Assembly: GCF_026410085.1 (NCBI RefSeq)
Contig: NZ_CP112866.1
Coordinates: forward strand, 744,001-808,000
Direction: 5' to 3'
DNA length: 64,000 bases
Source: Pseudomonas quebecensis
Lineage (GTDB): Bacteria > Pseudomonadota > Gammaproteobacteria > Pseudomonadales > Pseudomonadaceae
Below, one piece after another: positions 48,473 to 59,121 of this stretch. Made by a program: the position numbers and the translations under genes. The notes under the pieces are model-generated. The model did no database searches. It was given only the letters and a program-made list of their open reading frames with translations, and was not told where the DNA came from. Positions within the stretch are counted from its first letter, which is position 1. Each line of letters opens with the position of its first letter.

Positions 48473-49852
48473 TCAATCCAATAGCGAAAGGGTAACGGGT
48501 GTCAGGTGGTTGTCTTCCACCCGCACTTGCAATTGGCCTTCACCGAGCCTGGCGGTGAGGCGTTGGCCGGTGTGGGTTTGCGCGGCGCTGCGAATGGCTT
48601 GGCCGCGCTCATCCAGGAGGATGCTGTAACCACGGCCCAGGGTGGCCAGCGGGCTGACCACCTGCAGCGTTTGCACCTGGCTTTGCAGCTGCAGGCGACG
48701 CGCCTTGAGGCCTTCGCGCATGGCGCGCGGCAAGCGTTCGGCGAGGCTGTCCAGGCGCTGGCGCAACAGGGCCAGTTGGCGCCCCGGATGCTGGCCGGCG
48801 AGGCGGGTTTCCAGGCGCATCAAGCGCTCGCGACGGGTGTTGAGGCTGCGCTCGAAAGCGCGGCGCAGGCGCATGTCCAGATCGTCCAGGCGTTGGGCCT
48901 GCTGGCGCAGGCGTTCGCCGGGGTGACGCAGGCGGCGGGCCATACCCTCGAAACGCAAGCGGTCGTGCCGCAGGCGGTTGCGCATCAGCATCACCAGGCG
49001 CCGGTGCAGGTTTTCGACCTGGCGTACCAGATGGCTTGAATCCGGTGCCAGCAATTCGGCGGCAGCGGATGGTGTGGGCGCGCGTACGTCAGCCACGAAG
49101 TCGCTGATCGACACATCGGTCTCATGGCCGACGGCGCTGACAATCGGTGTGACACAGGCATCCACCGCGCGGGCCACGGCTTCTTCGTTAAAGCACCAGA
49201 GATCTTCCAGCGAACCGCCGCCACGGGCCAGGATCAGTGCGTCGAAGCCGCGTGCATCGGCCAGCTTCAGCGCCCGCACAATCTGCGGGATCGCTTCGCG
49301 GCCCTGCACGGCGGTGGGGATCAACGTCAGTTGCACCTGCGGCGCTCGGCGGCGGAATACGCTGATGATGTCGCGGATCACCGCACCGGTGGGCGAGCTG
49401 ATAATGCCGATGCGCTGCGGGTGCGCCGGCAGCGGCACTTTGCGCTCGGCGCTGAACAGGCCTTCGGCGCTGAGTTTTTCCTTCAGCGCGTCGAAAGCCA
49501 GGCGCAGCGCGCCGTCACCGGCGGGCTCCACGGTGTCGAGAATCAATTGGTAGTCGCCACGGCCTTCGAACAACGAGACCTTGCCGCGCACCTTCACCGC
49601 CAGGCCGTCCTTCAATGCCTGGCGTACCCGTGCGGCGTTACTGCGAAACAACGCGCAACGCACCTGGGCGCCACTGTCCTTGAGGGTGAAATACACATGG
49701 CCGGAGGCCGGGCGGGCGAGGTTGGAGATCTCACCTTCGACCCAGATATTGGTGAACACATCTTCCAGCAACACCCGCGCGCGGCCGTTGAGCTGGCTGA
49801 CTGTCAGGACTTCGCGGTCCAGGCCCAGGCGGGCAAACGGGTCTTTAATCAT
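48473..49852 (-). CDS. xseA: Exodeoxyribonuclease VII large subunit (XseA)
   Basis: Single-strand-specific exonuclease large subunit, 459 residues. The N-terminal OB-fold (VSQLNGRARVLLEDVFTNIWVEGEISNL), catalytic core (GIISSPTGAVIRDI; LARGGGSLEDLWCFNEE; AVGHETDVSISDFVADVRAPTPSAAAE) and long coiled-coil region are all intact. The 14-nt sequence at its start (GTCTTTAATCATGG on the plus strand) is repeated 20 nt upstream, giving a seven-codon frame (MIKDLLP) whose stop overlaps the xseA ATG. xseB is not adjacent. Confidence 0.96.
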   Translation of the reverse strand: MIKDPFARLGLDREVLTVSQLNGRARVLLEDVFTNIWVEGEISNLARPASGHVYFTLKDSGAQVRCALFRSNAARVRQALKDGLAVKVRGKVSLFEGRGDYQLILDTVEPAGDGALRLAFDALKEKLSAEGLFSAERKVPLPAHPQRIGIISSPTGAVIRDIISVFRRRAPQVQLTLIPTAVQGREAIPQIVRALKLADARGFDALILARGGGSLEDLWCFNEEAVARAVDACVTPIVSAVGHETDVSISDFVADVRAPTPSAAAELLAPDSSHLVRQVENLHRRLVMLMRNRLRHDRLRFEGMARRLRHPGERLRQQAQRLDDLDMRLRRAFERSLNTRRERLMRLETRLAGQHPGRQLALLRQRLDSLAERLPRAMREGLKARRLQLQSQVQTLQVVSPLATLGRGYSILLDERGQAIRSAAQTHTGQRLTARLGEGQLQVRVEDNHLTPVTLSLLD

Positions 49853-49882
49853 GGCAGGAGGTCTTTAATCATGGACGGCAGT

Positions 49883-50773
49883 TTATAGGCATTCGTGCAG
49901 CGTTTGGCAGAATTGCTCAACCAGCGCGCTCGGCGCCTGATGGCAGGCCAGAGCCACGGTGCTGAGGCTGTCCGGCTCGGCCAGGGTTAAAAAGTGCAGG
50001 TTGGCGGGGGCAATGTCCTGCATGGATTTTGGTAACAGGGCAATACCGAACCCGGCCTGGATCAACTGCAACTGCGTGGTCTTGCGCGACATCACCCGAG
50101 CCGCCTTGGGGAAAAATCCTGCGCGCATGCACAGTTCGGCTGACAGATAACTCAGACCACCGCGTTGCGGATGGGGGATTGAGATAAACGCCTCATCCCG
50201 CAACCGCGCCAGCTCAATGGGCGCATCACAGCCCGCCAGCGCATGGCCCGCCGGCACCGCCAGCATCAAGGGCTCGCTGTATAAAGGCGCTACGCGCACA
50301 CCTTCGCGCTGGCGCAACACCGGCAAGCGCAGCAGGCCAATGTCCAGGCGTCCGTCGGCGATCTCTGCCAATTGCGCCTCGGAGGACATCTTGACGATAT
50401 CCACCGACGCCCCAGGGCAGCGTTCCAGCCAGGTACTGATGCCGCGCAGCAGCGCTCCGCTCATCGGCACGGTGCTCGAGTGGCTCAGACGCAGTGTGCC
50501 GACCTGGCCGTTGCCGATCTGGGTCGCCACTTCACCGGCCTTGTGCAGTTCGCTCAGCAAGTTGCGCGCTCGCGGATAGAAGGCCGCGCCCGCTGCCGTC
50601 AGCTTTGGCTGGCGCGCCGTGCGCTCGAACAGCGGCGTCTGCAGTTGGGTCTCCAGCACCTTGATCTGTCGGCTCAAGGCCGACTGCGCGACGAACAGGC
50701 GTTCGGCCGCGGCACTGAAGCTGCCGCTGTCGGCGATTTCAACGAAGTAGCGCAATTGGCGGGTGGAAATCAC
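49883..50773 (-). CDS. LysR-family transcriptional regulator
   Basis: Regulator of 296 residues. The N-terminal winged helix (QLRYFVEIADSGSFSAAAERLFVAQSALSRQIKVLE) and a C-terminal periplasmic-binding-like effector domain are complete. It is divergent from a TauE-like transporter gene with about 100 bp between, so it probably controls that gene. The effector is unknown. Confidence 0.93.
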   Translation of the reverse strand: MISTRQLRYFVEIADSGSFSAAAERLFVAQSALSRQIKVLETQLQTPLFERTARQPKLTAAGAAFYPRARNLLSELHKAGEVATQIGNGQVGTLRLSHSSTVPMSGALLRGISTWLERCPGASVDIVKMSSEAQLAEIADGRLDIGLLRLPVLRQREGVRVAPLYSEPLMLAVPAGHALAGCDAPIELARLRDEAFISIPHPQRGGLSYLSAELCMRAGFFPKAARVMSRKTTQLQLIQAGFGIALLPKSMQDIAPANLHFLTLAEPDSLSTVALACHQAPSALVEQFCQTLHECL

Positions 50774-50872
50774 ACGTCATGCCTTTTTGAGATGACTGAA
50801 AGGTTTTGAAGATATTAGTCGCAACGCTCGCCGATGGCTAAAGTGAACGCCATCTCTTGCGAGGAATCTCCC

Positions 50873-51640
50873 ATGGGCCCGGTCGAGCTGATGAGTCAGT
50901 GGTCGTTCAGCGGTTTGGAGTGGTTGGTCATCGGCCTGGGCGTGGCGGTTGCCTATATCGTGTTCGGCATCGCCGGCTTTGGCACGGCGCTGGTAGCCGG
51001 GCCGGTACTGATTGTGTTCATGCCGCTGTCGAAGATCATCCCGCTGTTGGTGCTGCTGGACTTTGTCGCGGCGTTTGGCGGTTTGCTGCAAACCCGACGC
51101 GATGTGAGCAAGCCTGAGTTACTGCGCCTGCTGCCGTGCATGGCCATCGGGTGCACACTGGGCGTGGTGTTTTTGCTCAATCTGCATTCCGACCTGCTTT
51201 TACTGTTGATGGGGGTGTTTATTAGCGCCTACGCCCTCTACAGCCTGGCGATCAAGGCGCGCCCGACACAGTTGGCGACGGGCTGGTCGATTCCGATGGG
51301 CACGGTCGGCGGGCTGTTCGGTGCGCTGTTTGGCAGCGGCGGTTTTTTGTATGCGATCTATCTCAACAGTCGTTTGCCCAAGGACGCGGCGCGCGCCACC
51401 CAGAGCGCGTTGATCAGTTGCAGCACTGTGGTGCGCCTGAGCCTGTTCCTGGTGGCCGGGGTGTATGCGGACTTACCGTTGTTGCTATTGGCGGTGTGCT
51501 TGTTACCGGCGATGGCATTGGGGTTGTGGACGGGGCGCAGACTGACGATGCGTCTGTCACGGGACGCGTTCGTGCGGTTGGTGACGTGGCTGGTGCTGGC
51601 CAGCGGCATTGCGTTGATTGGTCGGTATTTGAGTACTTGA
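50873..51640 (+). CDS. TauE/SafE-family anion exporter
   Basis: Membrane protein of 255 residues with about eight hydrophobic helices. Two related halves are visible: IVFGIAGFGTALVAGPVLI in the first and GTVGGLFGALFGSGGFLYAIYL in the second, typical of the TSUP/TauE family that exports sulfite, sulfoacetate or similar organic anions. The ATG is supported by GAGGAA about 7 nt upstream; an in-frame ATG 39 nt earlier has none. The divergent LysR gene is the likely regulator. Confidence 0.9.
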   Translation: MGPVELMSQWSFSGLEWLVIGLGVAVAYIVFGIAGFGTALVAGPVLIVFMPLSKIIPLLVLLDFVAAFGGLLQTRRDVSKPELLRLLPCMAIGCTLGVVFLLNLHSDLLLLLMGVFISAYALYSLAIKARPTQLATGWSIPMGTVGGLFGALFGSGGFLYAIYLNSRLPKDAARATQSALISCSTVVRLSLFLVAGVYADLPLLLLAVCLLPAMALGLWTGRRLTMRLSRDAFVRLVTWLVLASGIALIGRYLST

Positions 51641-51680
51641 CCTGATTTGTTCAGGGATTAAGCTGCCGTCCTCCCGGGCG

Positions 51681-51752
51681 TCATCGCGGGCAAGCCCGGC
51701 TCCCACCTCGGAATGCAATCAACTGTGGGAGCCGGCCTTGCCCGCGATGAGG
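51681..51752. repeat. Inverted REP doublet
   Basis: TCATCGCGGGCAAGCCCGGC at the left is matched, in reverse, by GCCGGCCTTGCCCGCGATGA at the right, with CTCCCAC and GTGGGAG continuing the pairing inward. About 25 nt form the loop. It is a classic Pseudomonas REP doublet. Confidence 0.85.
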
Positions 51753-51777
51753 CCAGAAGCCACACCGCAGGACTCCC

Positions 51778-53900
<2,123 letters not shown>

Positions 53901-53904
53901 TGCC

Positions 53905-54010
53905 GACAGCTATAAGCCACAAGTTATAAGCTGCAAGCGGGGCTGTATTCGTACAGCTACCGCGCGGCTTCCGATTACTTGCAGCTTGCAGCTTGAAGCT
54001 TGCAACTGCT
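53905..54010. repeat. Imperfect inverted repeat in the guaB-guaA gap
   Basis: Left arm: AGTTATAAGCTGCAAG. Right arm: CTTGCAGCTTGCAGCTTGAA, with the unit AGCTTGCA repeated. Between them is a small palindrome (AGCTGTACGAATACAGC on the minus strand). This is a degenerate repeat of the AGCTTGCAGCTT type seen between pseudomonad genes. Confidence 0.6.
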
Positions 54011-54026
54011 CTTCAGAGTTTCTCTC

Positions 54027-55604
54027 ATGGCCCTCGACATTCACGCCCACCGCATCCTGATCCTCGACTTCGGTTCCCAGTACACCCAACTGATCGCCCG
54101 CCGCGTGCGTGAAATCGGTGTGTATTGCGAACTGCACCCGTTCGACATGGACGACGAAGCGATCCGCGAATTCGCCCCTAAAGGCGTCATCCTCGCCGGC
54201 GGCCCCGAGTCCGTGCACGAAGCCAACAGCCCGCGTTGCCCGCAGGCGGTATTCGACCTGGGCGTGCCGGTCTTTGGTATCTGCTACGGCATGCAGACCA
54301 TGGCCGAGCAACTGGGCGGCAAGGTTGAAGGTTCCGAGCTGCGTGAATTCGGTTATGCCCGTGTCGACGTGGTCGGCAAGAGCCGCCTGCTGGACGGCAT
54401 CGAAGACCACATCGACGCCGACGGCCTGTTCGGCCTCGACGTGTGGATGAGCCACGGTGACAAAGTCACCAAGATGCCGGAAGACTTCCACATCCTGGCC
54501 AGCACCCCGAGCTGCCCTATCGCCGGCATGTTCAGCGACGAGCGTCGTTACTACGGCGTGCAGTTCCACCCGGAAGTGACCCACACCAAGCAAGGCGGGC
54601 GCATCCTGTCGCGCTTCATCCTCGACATCTGCGAGTGTGAAGCCCTGTGGACCCCGTCGAAGATCGCTGAAGACGCCATCGCCCAAGTACGCGCCCAGGT
54701 CGGCACCGACAACGTGCTGCTCGGCCTGTCCGGCGGCGTTGACTCCTCCGTGGTTGCTGCGTTGCTGCACAAGGCCATCGGCGACCAACTGACCTGCGTG
54801 TTCGTCGACAACGGTCTGCTGCGCCTGCACGAAGGCGAGCAAGTGATGGCCATGTTCGCCGAGAACATGGGTGTCAAAGTGATCCGCGCCAACGCCGAGG
54901 AGCAGTTCCTCAACAACCTGGCCGGCGAGTCCGACCCGGAGAAGAAGCGCAAGATCATCGGTCGCACCTTCATCGACGTGTTTGATGCCCAGTCGAGCAA
55001 ACTGGACAACATCAAGTACCTCGCCCAGGGCACCATTTATCCCGACGTGATCGAGTCGGCCGGCGCCAAGAGCGGCAAGGCCCACGTGATCAAATCCCAC
55101 CACAACGTGGGTGGCCTGCCGGAGGAAATGAACCTTAAGCTGGTCGAGCCGTTGCGCGAACTGTTCAAGGACGAAGTCCGTCGTCTGGGCCTGGAATTGG
55201 GCCTGCCATACGACATGGTCTACCGCCACCCCTTCCCAGGCCCGGGCCTGGGCGTGCGCATCCTCGGTGAAGTGAAGAAGGAATACGCCGACCTGCTGCG
55301 TCGCGCCGATCACATCTTCATCGAGGAACTGCGCAAGGCCGACTGGTACCACAAAGTCAGCCAGGCCTTCGTGGTGTTCCAACCGGTGAAATCGGTTGGC
55401 GTGGTCGGCGATGGCCGTCGTTACGCCTGGGTTGTGGCCCTGCGTGCGGTGGAAACCATCGACTTCATGACTGCTCGTTGGGCGCATCTGCCGTACGAAC
55501 TGCTGGAGACTGTCAGCGGCCGTATCATCAATGAGATCGAAGGTATTTCGCGCGTTACTTATGACGTGTCGAGCAAGCCGCCGGCGACGATTGAGTGGGA
55601 ATGA
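54027..55604 (+). CDS. guaA: GMP synthase (glutamine-hydrolysing) GuaA
   Basis: Converts XMP to GMP with ATP and glutamine, 525 residues. The glutaminase domain has the nucleophile Cys in [10 protein letters not shown] and the His/Glu in [10 protein letters not shown]; the ATP-pyrophosphatase domain has [16 protein letters not shown]; the C-terminal dimer domain ends [11 protein letters not shown] before [17 protein letters not shown] is the conserved start. The guaA 3' end is a known integration site for mobile elements, and foreign-looking DNA follows here. Confidence 0.98.
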   Translation: MALDIHAHRILILDFGSQYTQLIARRVREIGVYCELHPFDMDDEAIREFAPKGVILAGGPESVHEANSPRCPQAVFDLGVPVFGICYGMQTMAEQLGGKVEGSELREFGYARVDVVGKSRLLDGIEDHIDADGLFGLDVWMSHGDKVTKMPEDFHILASTPSCPIAGMFSDERRYYGVQFHPEVTHTKQGGRILSRFILDICECEALWTPSKIAEDAIAQVRAQVGTDNVLLGLSGGVDSSVVAALLHKAIGDQLTCVFVDNGLLRLHEGEQVMAMFAENMGVKVIRANAEEQFLNNLAGESDPEKKRKIIGRTFIDVFDAQSSKLDNIKYLAQGTIYPDVIESAGAKSGKAHVIKSHHNVGGLPEEMNLKLVEPLRELFKDEVRRLGLELGLPYDMVYRHPFPGPGLGVRILGEVKKEYADLLRRADHIFIEELRKADWYHKVSQAFVVFQPVKSVGVVGDGRRYAWVVALRAVETIDFMTARWAHLPYELLETVSGRIINEIEGISRVTYDVSSKPPATIEWE

Positions 55605-55642
55605 TCGGGCGTTTGTTAGATTGCTTCCCTGAGTCAAAAAGT

Positions 55643-55672
55643 AAAAAAGCCCGTGTAATTGCGGGCTTTTTT
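55643..55672 (+). terminator. Terminator of the gua operon
   Basis: AAAAAAGCCCG, a short loop and CGGGCTTTTTT form a bidirectional hairpin about 40 nt after guaA. Confidence 0.9.
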
Positions 55673-55865
55673 ACTTTCAGGTATGCCAATATCACTGCTT
55701 TAAGAACCACTAGGTCACCCTCGGAGTGGCATGGTCGGCTGTGTAGCTATACGAGAGTTGTCACAGTTTAAGCGACATATTTTTTCAGTCTGGCTGCGAT
55801 GAGCTTTTTGTTAATTGAAACTTAAGCAGTTATTTGGTTGTGTACTGTATGAAAGGATTCGGAAA
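55673..55865. other. AT-rich left flank of the insertion
   Basis: About 190 bp with clearly lower GC than the surrounding chromosome. No gene is evident. The last bases hold an AAAGGA ribosome-binding site for the ATPase gene. I found no copy of the guaA 3' end that would mark a second attachment site. Confidence 0.5.
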
Positions 55866-57728
55866 ATGTTGATAGAGAGGATTCATATTCCAGCAGTAGA
55901 GTTTCAATCGCTTGGTCTTAAAGATATTCATATGCGGCGCCTTGGATGATTAGTGGCGTTAGCAGGAAAAAATGGTTCAGGTAAGTCTCGTTTATTGGCT
56001 GCAGTCGATGCTGTAATCAATATGCGTTGGCGAGCTCGATCAGGTGTGGATAAGTTAATTTCTGAAAAAAATAATTACGATAGGAGTATTGAAGGTAATC
56101 CTGATGGTAGTTCTACGAAAGTGTGGCGTGAGCATTCTGATACTCTAAGATTAGCAATTTTAGCTACCAATGAATGGATCAGTACTGCGGGAAATGATTT
56201 TTTTAATAGCTTGTACTTTGTTCCAAAACAATTAAATTTGACAGGTCCACGTAAAGAAATGCGAGGAGAAGTAGAGAATCGAGCGGATGCCGCTATGTCT
56301 TGGGGGGCATCTGATTACCATGATCTCAGTCTATTCTACTTGCATCATGTTTTAGAAAAGTGGTTCGCCGTGACGCATTCCAGTCATTCTTTTGATCTTG
56401 AGGCAAGAGCAGAAGTCGAGGCGAGTTATTGTCGGCTTCAGGCTCTAATTCAGAGGATGTTGGGAGAGAGGCTGGAGAGGAACTTCTCAGGAGACCCAAT
56501 GCTTTTCGGAAAGCCAATTGCTGATGCTCGGCTTTCGGATGGCCAGAAGGTTTTGCTCCAGCTATGTGTTGCGTTACACGCTCAGGGTAAAAATCTAGAT
56601 AATACGGTATTGCTTCTTGATGAGCCGGAAAATCACTTGCATCCCTCGGCGGTGATAGAAATTGTCAAAGCTTTACATGATGCTACAACAACTTCCCAGA
56701 TCTTTATCGCCACGCATTCTGTCCCGCTGCTAGCCTATATGACCAGCATTGATCCTATGTGTCTATGGTATGTGAGCAATGGCGGTGTGGAGCATGCGGG
56801 GAGGCGCCCTGAGATTGTGCTCGACAGCCTGTTGGGTGGAGAGGAAGGGGTTGCTCAATTGAACGCGTTCTCTGGCTTGCCCGCCGTGCTGGCCGCCGTT
56901 AACTATGCGACTGAAAGCCTATATCCCCCGACCGTAATTGCGGCGAGCGGTCCTGATCCGCAGGTCTCGCAAATCCAGTCGATTCTCCTTCGTGCGCGCA
57001 ACGAAAAATCCCTGCTGAGAGTTTTAGATTTCGGGGCAGGTAAGGGGCGACTTCTTGAAGGTCTTGCGACATCTATGCACGAGGATGGAGTGAAGGTTTC
57101 CGATGTTATCGATTACCACGCTTATGAACCGTTTCCGGATGACCGAGCTATTTGTGAGGGGGTGTTGGCAACGTACTACCCTGATAGTCAGAACCGCTAT
57201 TTCAGCACACCTGATCAGCTGTTCGAGAAAAAAGACGAAGGCTCTTTCGCGTTAGTTGTATTGCGTAATGTTTTCCACGAAATTCCACCGGAGCTATGGA
57301 TTGAAACAATCGGTAGGTATGGAGTAGTTTCTAGAGCATTAAGCGATAACGGTTTCGTTTTAATAGTTGAGGATCAACGAATTCCAGTGGGCGAAAAAGC
57401 ACACAAAAATGGATTTCTGGTTCTGGATAGTGCTCACCTCAAGGCTTTATTCGATATTAGAGAGGTGGATGTTGCCAATGCACTATTTGTGTCGCACGAT
57501 GCGCGAGCGGATGGTCGGCTTAAGGCGCATCTGGTTGGAAAGTCTTTGTTGAGTAGGATAACTGGAAAATCCGTCAATAAGGCAATAGGCCTTTTGCGTG
57601 AAACCTCTCGTCGAGAAATTCGTTCTCTAAGAGAAAAAGTACCCAGTTATGCGAATGGTCAGCTAAATGGTTTTTGGACTCAACAGTTTGCCAATGCTTC
57701 ACTTTACCTTTCGTCTGAACAGGAGTGA
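55866..57728 (+). pseudogene. ABC/SMC-type ATPase fused to a SAM-dependent methyltransferase, split by an in-frame TGA
   Basis: An ATG at 55866, with AAAGGA 8 nt upstream, opens a frame (MLIERIHIPAVEF) that meets TGA at 55947-55949 and then continues in the same frame as LVALAGKNGSGKSRLL. Counting from the GTG at 55953 (591 residues), Walker A is at 5-12, an ABC-type signature LSDGQK at 194-199, Walker B LLLDEPENHLHP at 220-231 and the switch His in ATHS near 255. A class I methyltransferase follows: SAM-binding DFGAGKG at 359-365, acidic AYEP near 391, and VLRNVFHEIPP near 436-446. DNA-methylase motifs such as NPPY are absent. AT-rich codons mark it as foreign. Either a nonsense mutation (for example CGA to TGA) or restart at GTG 55953 explains the stop. 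Confidence 0.75.
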
Positions 57729-58164
57729 ACCAGGAGATTTTTATTCGGATAACAGCGCTATTTCATTAGGTTGTTGACAAGAACCTAGAGGTGGCTTCTT
57801 TTAGCTGCTGTCTCATCAGTGGTGGGAGCTTCGAAGGTCTCCATACCTCAGGAGGCTCTACACTTCTTTCCATCTCTGCCGGAGCAAATGTTTACTTAGT
57901 AAATTTTCAGCTCCGGTGATGGTTTGTCAGTTATCACTGCCGCCCTTGATACCTACGGCAGGGCTATGCTCGTGACTCGCTCAGTCCTTTGTCGCCACAC
58001 ACGACTTTCGATCAACTAAAGCTGAACGGAAAAGTTGATCTATGTGTCTGCGCTGAGTGAAAGACCAAGACGCCTGACAAGGACATCTTGGGTGCTTATT
58101 TATGCGATTTTATCGCGTTGCGGCTTGCCCTGAGTGCCCGGAAGCCACTGTCCCTAGGCTCATA
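57729..58164. other. Non-coding right flank of the insertion
   Basis: About 435 bp between the fusion gene and treR. The composition changes from AT-rich to typical towards treR. A few short open frames exist, but none has an RBS or recognisable product. It may hold decayed mobile-element sequence. Confidence 0.5.
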
Positions 58165-58869
58165 TCACCGCCGCGCAATATCCGAAAAGTAAAACTTATC
58201 CAGCGTATGCCGCGACTCGGTGTACTCGAACTGCCGCCCATCCTGCAAAAACGTCTGGTTGCTCACCACGATCACATGGCTTTGTCCGTCGAGGTCAAGG
58301 TGCGTCTGGTCGTCCTTGCTGCGCGGCAGCGCTTCGATGGTGCGTTGGGCGTAGCTTATCTGCAGCTGCAGAGTCTGTTCGATGAACGCGTAGATCGACT
58401 GCTCGGCGATTGTCGGGTCCAGGCCCGGGATCAGGTCGGCGACGAAGTGGTTGATGTCGAGAATCACCCGTTTGCCGCCGATGCGTCGCACGCGTTTGAT
58501 GCGGGTGATCAGGGTGCCGGGCTCGGCCTCGATGTGTTGCAGCAGCGCACCTTCGAGTGGGAGTTGGGTGAACTCGACCACTTCGGTATGTACGTCATCG
58601 CCCAGGTCGGCGTGGGTTTCATGGAAGCTGACGATGCCGCCCAGTTGGAACTCGATCGGGTTGGGCGATAGCACGAAGGTGCCCTTGCCATGGATCTTTT
58701 GCGCAAACCCGCGCTCCTGAAGCTGCTCGATCGCCCGGCGCACGGTGCCGCGGCTGGCCTGGTAGCTGTCCATCAATTCGGTTTCGGAAGGGAGGCGCGT
58801 GCCGCGTTGCAGGCGTTCGGTGGTGATGCTGGCAAGCAGATCGGTATAGATCTGGTTGTATTTGCTCAT
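58165..58869 (-). CDS. treR: Trehalose operon repressor TreR (GntR/HutC family)
   Basis: Regulator of 234 residues. The N-terminal GntR winged helix (IYTDLLASITTERLQRGTRLPSETELMDSYQASRGTVRRAI) is followed by a UTRA effector domain (about 85-230), which in TreR binds trehalose-6-phosphate. It is divergent from treP, with two operator-like palindromes between. Confidence 0.93.
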   Translation of the reverse strand: MSKYNQIYTDLLASITTERLQRGTRLPSETELMDSYQASRGTVRRAIEQLQERGFAQKIHGKGTFVLSPNPIEFQLGGIVSFHETHADLGDDVHTEVVEFTQLPLEGALLQHIEAEPGTLITRIKRVRRIGGKRVILDINHFVADLIPGLDPTIAEQSIYAFIEQTLQLQISYAQRTIEALPRSKDDQTHLDLDGQSHVIVVSNQTFLQDGRQFEYTESRHTLDKFYFSDIARR

Positions 58870-59015
58870 GGAGAGGGCTCTGTGCGCGGCTTGAGTAAGG
58901 TGAACGGCGCGTTCAAGGCAGGAACCTTAGTGGCAGAGGTGGGGTTTGTCCATTGAGCGCGCGCGTAAGAAGCGAAATGTCTGACCTCTGAATCAGAAAA
59001 GAAAACAATTTGTAA

Positions 59016-59055
59016 CTCGTACAGACGAGTTGTTGCTTTAACTCGTCTGTACGAG
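59016..59055. promoter_or_regulatory. Paired TreR operator candidates
   Basis: CTCGTACAGACGAG (59016-59029) and its exact reverse complement CTCGTCTGTACGAG (59042-59055) lie 26 nt centre to centre. Each is itself a CTCGT-n4-ACGAG dyad. They sit in the treR-treP gap, about 65-105 nt before the treP start. Confidence 0.75.
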
Positions 59056-59121
59056 TACTTTTGCTTTCGGCGTGCTGCCAATGACTGCCCTCCAATAAAA
59101 AAATCAAAGTGGAAACCAAGC

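Noticed and set aside
53910..55637. 575-codon open frame opposite guaA
   Set aside because: Antisense shadow of guaA; His/Val/Asp-rich and without any family motif.
57700..58164. Possible second attachment site matching the guaA 3' end
   Set aside because: No copy of the last bases of guaA was found by eye near the right side of the insertion.
58102..58671. 189-codon plus-strand frame running into treR
   Set aside because: Most of it is antisense to treR, and the remainder has no RBS.
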